64,000 nucleotides of DNA, taken from assembly GCA_963840665.1 (NCBI GenBank), contig CAWIZO010000008.1, positions 248,001 through 312,000 of the forward strand, written 5' to 3'. The notes beneath the pieces are model-generated. The model searched no databases, was not told where the DNA came from, and worked only from the letters and a program-made list of their open reading frames with translations. Below are positions 9,924 through 18,610 of this stretch, piece after piece; the first letter of the stretch is position 1; each line of letters begins with the position of its first letter. The stretch is from DATFTE01 sp963840665 (lineage in GTDB: Bacteria; Acidobacteriota; Terriglobia; Terriglobales; Acidobacteriaceae). The translations under genes and the position numbers were made by a program.

Positions 9924-10390
9924 ATGGGAGAGTCTGCATCGGGATGCGTCGATAGCCGCCAAAGGATACTACAACTCGCCCGATCTGCCGTCTTCTGCTT
10001 CTTGGCAACTGTCGGTACGAATCATTTCGCGGCGTCGCAGTCTGAAAGAAAATTGCCCTCAGCAATCAACGACCTCCAGATCGTAAACGGCGACGAATGC
10101 GGGGATAGAACGGTTCTTTTCGGAAAGATGCAAATCTTGCTAATAGGAATGCTTCTCAGTGCATTAGAGCGACGATCAAAGTGCTGACCGCGCCCAGCGA
10201 AGGCGCTGGACAAACCTCGTTCGAGACACACGTCGTGCCGCCTAAGGGGCGCATCGATCTGGGCTGTTCCCGCGAAGGCAGCGGTGCTCCAGTCGCTGTA
10301 GACGTTCGTTTTGCAGTGTCGAAAGCACATCTCAAACAAAGGGCTCAGGGCTCATCTGGCTCAGGTTGCGGGACCCCTTCAAAGCCTTAA
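9924..10390 (+). CDS. Small secreted cysteine-containing protein, frameshifted
   Basis: The first frame from ATG 9924 has an internal hydrophobic stretch (LARSAVFCFLATVGTNHFAA) that would serve as a signal or anchor, then VNGDECGDRTVLF. A one-base shift near 10118-10125 continues as RKDANLANRNASQCIRATIKV, then LTAPSEGAGQTSFETHVV and GRIDLGCSREG, ending at 10390. Joined length is about 154 aa. The two well-spaced cysteines and beta pattern resemble small periplasmic proteins often described only as hypothetical. No function can be assigned. It diverges from the 815-aa gene, whose start is 190 bp away. Confidence 0.45.
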
Positions 10391-10403
10391 ACGGCATCCT
10401 CAA

Positions 10404-11137
10404 TTACGATTCCTCCTCAAAGACCGGACCGGAAGATCGGTCTAGGTAGTTGAATAAATCACTTCCTCGGCTCTGACATGCAGTTTCCCAGAAAGCTCTT
10501 GATCCGCTGTCGCGTTGTAACCGCTGATCGCCGTCCTCTTGTCGCCTTTCGATCTCTGGCTTCAACCGAGTCTGGTGCTCAATCTTCTCGTTGAGCATCG
10601 CTGAAAAGCTTAGAAGAAACCCCTCTCGATTGCACCGCAAAAAGTTAGAGAAATAGCCCGTTATCGAGGGCGCGGATTCGATTTGGAATGAGCAGCTTTT
10701 CGACGCCCGAGAAGCAGTGTTCAATTCCCGAAAGCACTCCTCCATCGCCTCGCTTGGGGTATTCGAGTGGCCATAGGTCTTGGCGAGGAGCGTGTTCCCC
10801 TTCTGCAGGATCTGGTCTCTAAGGATTTGCTTCTCCTCGGCGAGCGGCAAGAAATTAAACAAGCGGTTCTTTGTTCGGTGTGGGCGCTATGCTCTCTCAC
10901 AACGTCGGAGAGTTCTCCTCGCTGGAGCCCTGTACAGTCTTCCAAGACATTCCCTCGTTCAGCTTGACGAACAACCTCTTGGGCGCTACCGCTAGGAGGT
11001 TGAACGTTCAAGATGTAGTCGATGGCATCCGTGATCTGCTCAAGCTCTTGGCGAAGAATCTTGTCTTTCGAATCGTCCTGAGTTGCCTGAACTGATGGAT
11101 CTGTATCACTTATTTCTGCCGGTCCTCGATAACCCAT
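10404..11137 (-). CDS. Hypothetical protein, frameshifted
   Basis: ATG 11137 follows CAGGAGAAC at a usable distance. The first frame (ITDAIDYILNVQPPSG, EVVRQAERGNVLEDC) is good to about 10870, where a shift in an A-rich stretch moves to the frame running to 10404 (FNFLPLAEEKQILRDQILQK, then a helical, charge-rich C-terminus). Joined length is about 240 aa. It is soluble and helical, with no signal peptide and no recognised domain. It converges with the small secreted gene ending at 10390. Confidence 0.4.
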
Positions 11138-11826
11138 AAAGCAGCGTTCTCCTGTCAGTGTTTTGTCCGTGAATAGGGTAAGAAAGAGGCAAAACGGTAC
11201 AAAACCGCCTATCCCCTTTTTGTTTGTTTTGTTCTATTTGGTGCGCTCTGCTCTTACGGCTTGTAACCCCAAAATTGAGCTAAGAACCGGGAGGCGAATA
11301 TTTCAACTCGCGGCAGCGATGCTACATGGACCGGTCGAAGAAGAGGAAAAACCTTATGGAAAAGGAGATCTTAAGGTTAAGAACCGGGAAGGCGGATATC
11401 GTAATGGCCTTACCGCCAACGATTTAATCAAAGAATACGACTAACGGTTTACCGGAGCTTTACTAGAGAAAGAAAAAAGCGTATTGATCGCAAGCTTGTA
11501 GGCACCCACGCTCGTCGATTTCCGCACTTCACCGAGGCATGGCGCACGCCGCGCAGCTCGATGCAGGAAGAAGTCATGCACGTACCGATGCGGTCCGAAC
11601 GTCAGCGACGTAGGTGGTTGACGCGCTCATAGCGCCGGTTAAGAACAGCACCCTGGTATGAAGGAAGTGGGTGCTCTACATGCCCGCTGTAATCCCACAC
11701 GATTCATGTCGAGAACGGGAGGGCCACGGGCTGAGCCGGAGGCTCGGGGGAGCCTATAAACGTCCCTAGGAAGCGACAATTAGGCTCAGAGCAGTCGTTC
11801 CGGGTTCAGAGGTTTCTGGCCGATGC
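11138..11826. other. Long interval without a supportable gene
   Basis: A plus-strand frame at 11163-11444 (93 codons) has a hydrophobic stretch near its start but no ribosome-binding site and I do not call it. From 11500 to 11800 all frames are closed; the sequence is GC-richer and structured-looking, but I could not fit it to a tRNA, group II intron domain or known RNA. It may be the relic of another mobile element. Confidence 0.35.
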
Positions 11827-12281
11827 GTGGGAGAATTGGGGATGGATCGTGGAGAAACTGGAATGGTAGAAACGCTTTTTTATGAGTATTCCGGACCGTT
11901 CTTCCCACCCGCCCGTCTGCGCGGCTATCAGGAGCGAGTTGGCAATCTGGATGTGATTGAGCACCGCCGCCGCAACAAGGTCCTACCATACGGGCTAAGG
12001 ATGGAGTGCCAAGTCACAACGAAAGAGCAAGCCCAACGTTGCGACACTGAAGCGCGTCAATTGGCACGTGATCTAAATACCGTTTGGGCTTATGTTGCGC
12101 TCGTTACCCTGTTCCCAAAGCGGTTCATGATACGACTCTCGAAATCACCCGACGGCTGGCGTACGAATTTCAAGAGGATCAAATCAGTACGTCCCATCAA
12201 GCCGCGATCTTCACTTCGGATCTCTGGACCACCTGGTCCTCCGGTGGGTCTTACGGTGAATATGAAAATCAACCCAGGTAG
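11827..12281 (+). CDS. Hypothetical protein, frameshifted
   Basis: Coding character is good from about 11845 (ATG at 11842 or GTG at 11827) through TTKEQAQRCDTEARQLARDL, then moves by one base near 12110-12120 into a frame with AVHDTTLEITRRLAYEFQED and SDLWTTWSSGGSYGEYEN, ending at 12281. About 150 aa, cytoplasmic, no recognised family. The plus-strand frame that stays open to 12546 becomes arginine/proline-rich and unnatural after 12120, which is why I prefer the shorter, shifted product. Confidence 0.35.
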
Positions 12282-12368
12282 GTACAAGGTGGTGTTGCCC
12301 TATATGCCTCTTCAGCGCGCTCTCGTGCCCGAGACGCTCTCGTGCCCACGTGATCACGTCGCCCGTTA

Positions 12369-12759
12369 TGAGAGCGGCATTGTGTGGAGCATTGGTTGCT
12401 TTTGCTTTCTTTGCCACGAGCGGCGCCTCCATTATCGACGTGGCTTCGGGAAGAACAGAAGAGTGTACACGGCGGCTCTAGCGTTCCGAAAGCCTCACGA
12501 AGGGAACACGTTATCGATCTTTCGCATGATTACCTTGGCCCACTGAACCGCGGCGGCAATGATCGCATCGGTCCGCGGACTGCCCTATGGCCCATCGAAC
12601 AAATCGTCTGCGGTGTTCAGATGCCGCGCTACCAGGTTTCCAGCCAAATCGCCAGGACGCGCTTGCGTCGCCTCGCCCATGCCAGCATGGTATTATATTC
12701 GCCGTTTGTTCGCCATTGCTGAGGCCGGTTGGGGCTTGTTCTTCCACGTGCCGCACTAG
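12369..12759 (+). pseudogene. Possible small secreted protein, broken
   Basis: ATG 12369 opens a convincing signal peptide (MRAALCGALVAFAFFATSGA) followed by SIIDVASGRTEECTRRL and a stop at 12480. Downstream to 12722 or 12759 two other frames stay open, but neither is clearly the continuation. Treat the signal peptide as seen and the extent as unknown. Confidence 0.3.
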
Positions 12760-12798
12760 CAAAATCTGTCATCTAACATTGCCGAGGTGCAAACAAAA

Positions 12799-13138
12799 AT
12801 GAGCGCACAAGCTTTCTCACTCAATCAGGGATGCATCCCCAAGAAGCGCAAACGACCGCTTTCGCAGGATGTTTACGAGGCCGTTCAATAAAACTGCTGG
12901 CGCGATAAGTATTTTCGAAGCTCCTAAGCACGTTGCAGACGCTGTGGCCATGGTCGGAAACGGCATTCATGCGGGCGCAGTGAATGCTGCGGCAATTGCC
13001 AGTAATCATGGCTGCAACGGAGTGGCGGCTGTCTGTCTGAAGGTCGCAGCAGCGGCACCCGTCATAGCGCAAGTGATCGTTTGCGTGGCCATCGTTGCCG
13101 TTGCATTCTGTATTTTCTGGTGGCTCCGATCCGCATAG
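12799..13138 (+). CDS. Small protein with hydrophobic Ala/Val-rich C-terminus, frameshifted
   Basis: ATG 12799, preceded by GAGGTG, starts a 30-codon frame (MSAQAFSLNQGCIPKKRKRP) that stops at 12889-12891. In the frame one base over, coding continues immediately (KTAGAISIFEAPKHVADAVA) through an Ala/Gly-rich stretch with CNGVAAVC to a C-terminal membrane helix (VIAQVIVCVAIVAVAFCIFW) ending at 13138. Joined it is about 112 aa. If the shift is real, the second frame may start at ATG 12869 as an 89-aa protein. Function unknown; the basic N-terminus plus small-residue-rich hydrophobic tail could be a membrane-active peptide, but nothing proves that. Confidence 0.45.
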
Positions 13139-13318
13139 GTGAGCTTATCTTGGGGCAGGGCCATACTCTCCTGCCCACTCGTTCATCCTCACTCTTGCGC
13201 GTCCTTACAGGGATTTCGCAGCCTTCCACGTCCTTGTAAGTTACTGCAACTACTGCTCCCGCTGCCCCTGAAAAAGCTGGCGCGGCGGTTCAACTCGGCC
13301 ATGGCTTGGGGATGTTAG

Positions 13319-13915
13319 CTAGCGAGCTTTTTCCTCAATTCTCTTTCGTCTTGGCCGGATTGCTTCCCACTCTTTTCCGTAGCCCAACAGGAACTTATCG
13401 AACTGCCGGAAATTAACGTCGATTAGGCCGTAACGGCTTCTCACAGCCTCCACCGCCTGCTTGTATTTCGGATAGTTTTCCTTCAGGTCAGCATGTTTGA
13501 CTTTTTGCCCATCCGATTTCTGATATGCATAGACCAGCGGTTCGACGTTTGTGTTTTCACAGATTGGGTAGTCGTTGGGGGCGTGAAAGTGACAATACTT
13601 ACTCGCGAAAACATAGCCGCACTTTTTCCCTCCGGGCTTAAGGGATGCGATTTTGTCAACCAGGTCTGGCAACCTTTGTGTGAGCATGTCGTCTATGTTC
13701 AGGTCGCAAATCATCTTCGCCAGTTTAAAAAGGACGGACGCATCCTTTTCTTTCCTCCTGAGTTGGGTGGCGTACAAATCGTTGAGAGCTATCCCTTTCA
13801 GGTAAACTGCTTCGATTCTGCAATTGCGGGGGAACGTCCCGAATAACAGATCAAGGGCCTTGTCCGTAACAATCCACCAAGCGTCTTCCTCAAAGAGGTG
13901 TACATATTTGTCCAC
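13319..13915 (-). CDS. Hypothetical protein (198 aa)
   Basis: An intact frame encodes a soluble, mixed alpha/beta protein. The segment GYVFASKYCHFHAPNDYPIC, followed by ENTNVEPLVYAYQ, resembles a motif (S-K-x-x-H-F, then P-x-x-Y/F-P-I) seen in uncharacterised cytoplasmic proteins of mobile regions; I cannot name the family with confidence. The annotated GTG at 13915 lacks a clear ribosome-binding site, and the frame stays open upstream to about 13986, so the N-terminus may be longer. It lies between the small hydrophobic protein and the integrase, on the integrase strand. Confidence 0.6.
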   Translation of the reverse strand: MDKYVHLFEEDAWWIVTDKALDLLFGTFPRNCRIEAVYLKGIALNDLYATQLRRKEKDASVLFKLAKMICDLNIDDMLTQRLPDLVDKIASLKPGGKKCGYVFASKYCHFHAPNDYPICENTNVEPLVYAYQKSDGQKVKHADLKENYPKYKQAVEAVRSRYGLIDVNFRQFDKFLLGYGKEWEAIRPRRKRIEEKAR

Positions 13916-14254
13916 TAATTCACGTAACGGCTTCTGAGGCGCTGGCGGATTAATATTTGCGTGACCTTGGGGCTGATTAGCCGAATGCTACGCCTTCGCT
14001 ACTGCCCGTAGGAAGTGAAAGATCGCCTTTGAGACGGTAGAGGTCAGGAGTTAAAGGCGCCAAGTCGGTCCTGTGTCAACCGGTGATTGGGTGTTGAGGA
14101 AACTTACAGGAGCCCGCCCCCTTAGTGTGGGAGTCCTTAAAGTGTTTACCCGATTGGCTTGATAACAGTCATCGCGGTAGTGTCTTAGTTTCATCGGACA
14201 AGAGGCTCGTAGCGGCCGTGCTCGTCATCCCCCATACTCCGAGCGCGGTCCTTA
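13916..14254. other. Intergenic region downstream of the integrase
   Basis: Frames are closed except for the possible 5' extension of the 198-aa gene. No RNA gene, strong hairpin or repeat copy of the tRNA end was found by eye. Confidence 0.35.
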
Positions 14255-15382
14255 TTACTTCCAGGTAGCTGTCACAAGCAGTTTTAGCCGGTCCTGCCGT
14301 CCTTTGACCCATCTTGCGTAGCTTTTCTCAGTGGTCTTGATGCTTTCGTGGCCGAGTAGCTTGCTGACTTCCTCAAGCGGGACGCCCTTCTCCAACAGGT
14401 CCACCGCGAAGGTGTCGCGCAGCCGGTGGCTCCTCATGTGGCCTTCGTTCGGAATCTTGGCCGCCTTGAAGCACGGGGCAATGTAGTACTTTGCCCATCC
14501 CTTGGTGATGGACTCTTCCTCACCGTTGCCCGACCAAAATACATAATCAGCGTTGCCGTTGAGGACGCTCAAGACTTCCTTAGCAACGGCGGGCGGGATG
14601 GGGACGGCAACGTGGGTGCCTGTCTTTTGCCGCGCGGTCACGATGCTATACACGCCGTCCTCATCCTTCGTAATCTCATGCCGCTTGAGTGTGAGCGCGT
14701 CCCGGATAGCGAGGCCGGACCAACGCATGAGCTGAAATAGCGCGTGGACCTTGTCCGCTTGCTTGCGGTCAGCAATCGTGCCGTGAACAGCGTTTAACAG
14801 GCGCTTGTACTCATCAGCGGTGAGCGGAAGCGTGGGCGGCTCTTCCACCTTGACCCTGGACACGGCGGGCACGCGGGCAAGCCATCCCGCTTGGAAGCAA
14901 TAGCGCAAGAATGTCCGTATCCGCTCGCGGACCTTGGCCCTCGTGGTGGAAGACGGATAGCTCTTGGGCCACGTGGCGGCGTAATGGGTCAGTAGCTCCA
15001 CGTTGATGAGCTGGACGGTGAAGACGGAGCGAGCCTCACAGAACAAGCGGAAGCGTTGCATCTCTCGCGTGTACTTCCCGAGGACGTTCTTAGCCACACT
15101 TTGGTTTTGCTTGTCCTTGAGGAAAACGTCAACGGCGTCGGCCAAGGATTGGGCGGACTCGTCCTTCGCGCTGATACGCCCGGCAAATTGGTCCTCCAGG
15201 TCCCGCTTGACCGATTCGGCCTCTTGCCATGACCGGGTGCCCGCCTTGCGGCGGTGTTGCTTGCCGTCCTTGGTCCATCGGAGGTGCTTGCGGCACTTGC
15301 AACCCTTGTGAAATTCATCCCCGGCATACCGGCAACCGGGCCTGTGGCGGACGAAAACGGTGATGAGCGGCGCAACGTTCAT
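14255..15382 (-). CDS. Tyrosine recombinase / site-specific integrase
   Basis: This 375-aa protein has an N-terminal Cys/His-rich segment (CRYAGDEFHKGCKCRKHLRW) that may form a zinc-binding arm, a SAM-like core-binding domain (about 70-170), and a C-terminal catalytic domain. Visible catalytic residues are the first arginine in WSGLAIRDAL, the HRLRDTF box, the histidine of LLGHESIKTTEKSY and the nucleophile tyrosine in that motif. Such enzymes integrate and excise genomic islands by strand exchange at att sites. The start at 15382 is 75 bp from the 3' end of tRNA-Ser on the same strand, the standard layout for an integrase using a tRNA 3' end as attachment site. The element would extend toward lower coordinates. 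Confidence 0.93.
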   Translation of the reverse strand: MNVAPLITVFVRHRPGCRYAGDEFHKGCKCRKHLRWTKDGKQHRRKAGTRSWQEAESVKRDLEDQFAGRISAKDESAQSLADAVDVFLKDKQNQSVAKNVLGKYTREMQRFRLFCEARSVFTVQLINVELLTHYAATWPKSYPSSTTRAKVRERIRTFLRYCFQAGWLARVPAVSRVKVEEPPTLPLTADEYKRLLNAVHGTIADRKQADKVHALFQLMRWSGLAIRDALTLKRHEITKDEDGVYSIVTARQKTGTHVAVPIPPAVAKEVLSVLNGNADYVFWSGNGEEESITKGWAKYYIAPCFKAAKIPNEGHMRSHRLRDTFAVDLLEKGVPLEEVSKLLGHESIKTTEKSYARWVKGRQDRLKLLVTATWK

Positions 15383-15457
15383 GGACCGAACGTAGCACAG
15401 AATTAGCGCAAAATTAAGCTATCTTTGGTAACCTATTGATTTGTATGGGTATAATAA

Positions 15458-15547
15458 TGGCGGAGAGGGTGGGATTTGAACCCACGATACCCGTTAAGGT
15501 ATGTCCGCTTTCGAGGCGGATCGTTTCAACCACTCACGCACCTCTCC
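15458..15547 (-). tRNA. tRNA-Ser (anticodon CGA)
   Basis: The minus strand gives a 90-nt cloverleaf with a seven-pair acceptor stem GGAGAGG/CCTCTCC, a long variable arm as expected for serine tRNAs, the anticodon loop CTCGAAA in a five-pair stem (anticodon CGA, reading UCG), the T-loop GTTCAAATC, discriminator G and an encoded CCA at 15458-15460. Its 3' end faces the integrase gene and probably served as attB. Confidence 0.95.
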
Positions 15548-15560
15548 GCAGCGGATAACA

Positions 15561-15673
15561 GTCGTCAGTCTTCGGTCTTCAGTCGTCAGGTACTGCCTAT
15601 TCCTCGTCGCTCCGCTCCTCGGAATGACAAGAGTGGTTGACTAAGGACTACAGACCACCGACCAATGACTAAC
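15561..15673. repeat. Dispersed-repeat cluster upstream of tRNA-Ser
   Basis: Three short repeat types sit side by side: a GTCGTCAG/TCTTCGGTCTTCAG series at 15561-15590, an imperfect palindrome of the form ATTCCTC..GCTCCGCTC..GGAATGAC at 15599-15628, and a series of ACTACAGACC / ACCGACCAATGACTAACG units at 15643-15673. Similar units recur at 16109-16155 and 63028-63054 in this window. Confidence 0.6.
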
Positions 15674-16202
15674 GCCGATTTCTAAAGAACGTTTGCAGTA
15701 GTTCTGCACAGCGGCCTGCCAGGACTCCTGAGCGAACTTCCATCTGATGATTCAGTTTTGGATGGTTCAGAACCTCCATCACCGAATGCACGGCGCCCGC
15801 TTTGGGGTCGTCGGCTCCGTACACCAGGCGCTTGATTCGGGCATGAACCATCGCGCCCGCGCACATCGCGCACGGTTCAATTGTAGCAAACAGTTCGCAG
15901 TCTCCCAGACGATGGTTGCCCAGCACGGTACCCGCCTCGCGCAGAGCGATGATTTCGGCGTGGCCCGCGGGATCGGAGTCGGTGATATTGCGATTCCATC
16001 CGCGAGCGATGGTGTTGCCCTGATGGACGACGACTGCGCCTACGGGAACCTCTCCCGCGTCGAGCGCGCGTTGGGCGGCGCGAAGGGCTTCTTCCATGAA
16101 GAGTTCGTCGGGATCGGTCGTTGGTCTTTGGTCGTTGGTCATTGGTCGCGGGTCGCCGGACAACACCTTATCAGTAGAGCTTTGATCGGTGTTTTTGGTC
16201 AA
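15669..16202 (-). CDS. tadA: tRNA-specific adenosine-34 deaminase TadA
   Basis: TadA converts adenosine to inosine at the wobble position of tRNA-Arg(ACG). The zinc-dependent deaminase signature is complete: HAE (catalytic Glu and first zinc ligand) and PCAMCAG (two Cys ligands), after the GEVPVGAVVV strand. The annotated frame opens at 16202, but residues up to about 35 are encoded by a GGTC-type dispersed repeat and are unlikely to be native. Starts at 16142 (MTNDQRP) or 16097 (MEEALRAAQ) fit the family length of about 150 aa better. No ribosome-binding site decides between them. Confidence 0.93.
   Translation of the reverse strand: MTKNTDQSSTDKVLSGDPRPMTNDQRPTTDPDELFMEEALRAAQRALDAGEVPVGAVVVHQGNTIARGWNRNITDSDPAGHAEIIALREAGTVLGNHRLGDCELFATIEPCAMCAGAMVHARIKRLVYGADDPKAGAVHSVMEVLNHPKLNHQMEVRSGVLAGRCAELLQTFFRNRR
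16109..16155. repeat. GGTCGTTGGTCTTTGGTC-type degenerate tandem repeat
   Basis: Consecutive 6-8 base units (GGTCGTT, GGTCTTT, GGTCGTT, GGTCATT, GGTCGCG) run across the apparent 5' end of tadA. Related units occur at 15643-15673. This is a small dispersed tandem element rather than coding sequence. Confidence 0.5.
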
Positions 16203-16213
16203 CCGCGAGCGCT

Positions 16214-17506
16214 TTATTTCACAGGGAAACGTAGCAGGATGGGCTTGGTGAATTGCTCGTTCGGTTTGAGTTTGCCTGTGTCATCGATCTTGCCCCAGCC
16301 TACATTGGCCGTCACGTAGATCACGCCATCGACTTCGATAGCGTGAGTGGGTTCACCCAGCCGTGGCGTGGCTTGCTCGATCACTTCGAGCGAAGTGATC
16401 GAAGTCTGTTCGGGATTCAGACGCAGGCGGATGATTCGCTCAGGGTCCGTTCCATTCTGCACGCCGATGAGTGAGTCGCCCGTGAGGAAAAGGCCGTCGA
16501 GTCCTGTGATCGCGATGTTCTCTGGATGTGGTAAGTATGTGACCTTGCCGCTGGCAAGATCGATGACAGCGATGCCGATCGTGTAGTCGGCAACGAATAG
16601 GCGCTTGCCGTCGCGGGCTAACGCGGGAGTCTGGGGAGAGAAGAAACCGTCCGCAATCTTTTCGAGTTTGGCGGTTTCCAGATCGCCAGCCACACGGTAA
16701 ACGCCGCCGCCCAGTCCATCGGTGACATAGACCGTTCCATCTTTCGTGACTGACATATCGCCGAGTAAACCCTGTGCTCCGCTCGCGAGGTCAAAGCGCT
16801 TGACCAGCTTGCCGCTCGCCGGATCGATGGCGACCAATGCTGTTTCCCCTTGATCATCTTTCGGCAGACCTGCGAAGCCGGGAAAGGCGGCGATGGTCAT
16901 CCAGACTAGCTTGCGTTTGGGGTCGGCAGAGACGGCGGCGACTGGCCACTGGCGGATACTGGCTTCGAGAGGAATCTCCTGCAGCGTGCAATCGGCGCCC
17001 GCGGTTTTCGGCAGCGTTGCTCGGTAGAGGGAGTGATGCTGAATGCTGGAAACGACGAAGGTTTTGGCATCAGCCAAGTAAGTGAGGTCTTCCGGCATCA
17101 GGTCGGCAACGGGAAGCGTGCAGGCGATCTCTGCTTTAGAGATGGGTTTGCTTTGCGTATCCATACGCGCGGCGATGGGCTGGAAGTCTTTATCGCCCGC
17201 GAGCGGCTTCAGATCGTCATCTTTGATGACATCGTAGGTGAGCCCGGTGGCGGCGTAGCGATCCATCCATTTGAGCGCTTCTGCTTTGTTGCCCAGATGA
17301 GTTTCGACCGACGCCATGCGCAGCATATAGATGGGCGTTGGCGTTGGTAGTTCGTTGCCGATTTCAATCAGAGATTCGCGGAGGGACTTCCAGTCCTGCT
17401 GCTTCGCGAAACCGCTGGCCTTCTTGTTTAGCTCCATGAAGTGAGCGTGTTCGAGTGCCAGGCAGGGAAGAGTCAAGAGAAGTAAGATGTTGGCAAGTTT
17501 GAGCAT
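16214..17506 (-). CDS. Secreted beta-propeller (SMP-30/NHL-like) protein with N-terminal helical domain
   Basis: Starting at ATG 17506 gives a signal peptide (MLKLANILLLLTLPCLALEH); the frame is open back to 17545 but that extension is not signal-like. Residues about 20-115 are helical and TPR-like (WKSLRESLIEIGNEL, NKAEALKWMDRY). The rest is a propeller with repeated blades (AIDPASGKLVKRFDL, VTKDGTVYVTDGLGG, VIDLASGKVTYLPHP, GVIYVTANVGWG), as in SMP-30/gluconolactonase or NHL proteins. Metal-ligand residues of a true lactonase are not evident, so enzymatic function is unproven. It lies downstream of the SPFH gene on the same strand. Confidence 0.75.
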   Translation of the reverse strand: MLKLANILLLLTLPCLALEHAHFMELNKKASGFAKQQDWKSLRESLIEIGNELPTPTPIYMLRMASVETHLGNKAEALKWMDRYAATGLTYDVIKDDDLKPLAGDKDFQPIAARMDTQSKPISKAEIACTLPVADLMPEDLTYLADAKTFVVSSIQHHSLYRATLPKTAGADCTLQEIPLEASIRQWPVAAVSADPKRKLVWMTIAAFPGFAGLPKDDQGETALVAIDPASGKLVKRFDLASGAQGLLGDMSVTKDGTVYVTDGLGGGVYRVAGDLETAKLEKIADGFFSPQTPALARDGKRLFVADYTIGIAVIDLASGKVTYLPHPENIAITGLDGLFLTGDSLIGVQNGTDPERIIRLRLNPEQTSITSLEVIEQATPRLGEPTHAIEVDGVIYVTANVGWGKIDDTGKLKPNEQFTKPILLRFPVK

Positions 17507-17593
17507 CGGCTTGGTTAGACGGGGTGCATGGACTTTGGAGAGCATGCCCCGCCTTTCGCAAAGTGTGCAAAGAACGAGGCGCCGATGGTTGCG

Positions 17594-18517
17594 CTAGTTG
17601 GGGTTTGCGGCTTTCTGTCCTACCGCGATTGCGTCCTGCATTTGGCGGAAGAGATCGCCGATGGCGCCGGGGGAGTGCGAGACAAACAAGGTGTTGCTCT
17701 TGTCTTGCGCGCCGATTTCTTTCATGGTGTCGAGATATTGCGTGACCAGCACCAGCATCATGACATCCTTCGGCGTGGTGCCTTCGACTGCAGCGGAGAA
17801 GGCTTCCACCGATTGTTTCAGTCCTTCGATGATCGCTTTGCGCTGATTGGCAATGCCTTGGCCCTGTAGTGCTTTACTCTCGGCTTCGGCCTCGGCCTGC
17901 TTTACTTTCAGAATCTTCTCGGCTTCGCCGCGGGCGCTGGCGGCGACCTGCTCGCGCTGCGCGGCGTTGATCTCATTCATGGCTGCCTTTACTTTTTCGT
18001 CAGGTTCGATGTCAGTGACCAGCGCCTGGTCGATGGCATAGCCGTAGGTTTTCATCACATCGTCCAAACCCTCTTTGATCGCGACCGCTATATCTGATTG
18101 CTGCAGGAAGGCGTCGTCGAGATTCATCTTGGGGACGTGTCCGAGGATGACGTTGAACACATAAGAAGAAATCTGCTGTCGGGGATTGGCCAGCTTGTAA
18201 AAGGCCTCGTATACCTTGTCGGGAATCACGTGGTATTGCACGGAGACGGGAATCTTCACGAAGACGTTATCTTTGGTTTTCGTTTCGACGTCGAGAGCGA
18301 GTTGCTGCACTCGAAGATCGATGCGCGCGGCAATCTGGTCGAGCCAGGGCAGCTTGAAGTTGATGCCGGCATTAGCGATGCGGAGAAATTTCCCCATCCG
18401 CTGGATGACCACGGCTTCGGCGGTGCGCACCTGGAAAAATCCACTGAGTATGGTACCGACAAGAAATAAAGCGACGATGCCGTAAAAGAAGACGGTAATC
18501 GCTTGCGAAGCATCCAT
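17594..18517 (-). CDS. SPFH/stomatin-like membrane protein
   Basis: The start ATG at 18517 follows GGAGG. An N-terminal membrane anchor (about residues 8-28) is followed by an SPFH/band-7 domain (VVIQRMGKFLRIANAGINFK, VETKTKDNVFVKIPVSVQYH) and a coiled-coil rich in E/A/K (about 190-240, AARGEAEKILKVKQAEAEAE-like). The closest type is the HIR/prohibitin-like branch rather than HflK/HflC. Such proteins oligomerise on the membrane and scaffold proteases or microdomains. There is no NfeD partner next to it. Confidence 0.88.
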   Translation of the reverse strand: MDASQAITVFFYGIVALFLVGTILSGFFQVRTAEAVVIQRMGKFLRIANAGINFKLPWLDQIAARIDLRVQQLALDVETKTKDNVFVKIPVSVQYHVIPDKVYEAFYKLANPRQQISSYVFNVILGHVPKMNLDDAFLQQSDIAVAIKEGLDDVMKTYGYAIDQALVTDIEPDEKVKAAMNEINAAQREQVAASARGEAEKILKVKQAEAEAESKALQGQGIANQRKAIIEGLKQSVEAFSAAVEGTTPKDVMMLVLVTQYLDTMKEIGAQDKSNTLFVSHSPGAIGDLFRQMQDAIAVGQKAANPN

Positions 18518-18610
18518 TGGGAAGCCTCCGTGAGTTGTGTGAGGACGGGTTCAGAATAAAGCGGCGCAGCGAAGGGGAATAGTGCTAGGGAAGGTCCGGA
18601 TGATCGTTGC

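Noticed and set aside
11163..11444. 93-codon frame with a hydrophobic stretch
   Set aside because: No ribosome-binding site, and the hydrophobic segment is isolated in a frame of mixed composition; could not be supported.
11500..11800. Structured-looking GC-rich stretch, considered as tRNA, group II intron domain or other RNA
   Set aside because: No cloverleaf, no intron domain V consensus and no known RNA motif could be fitted by eye.
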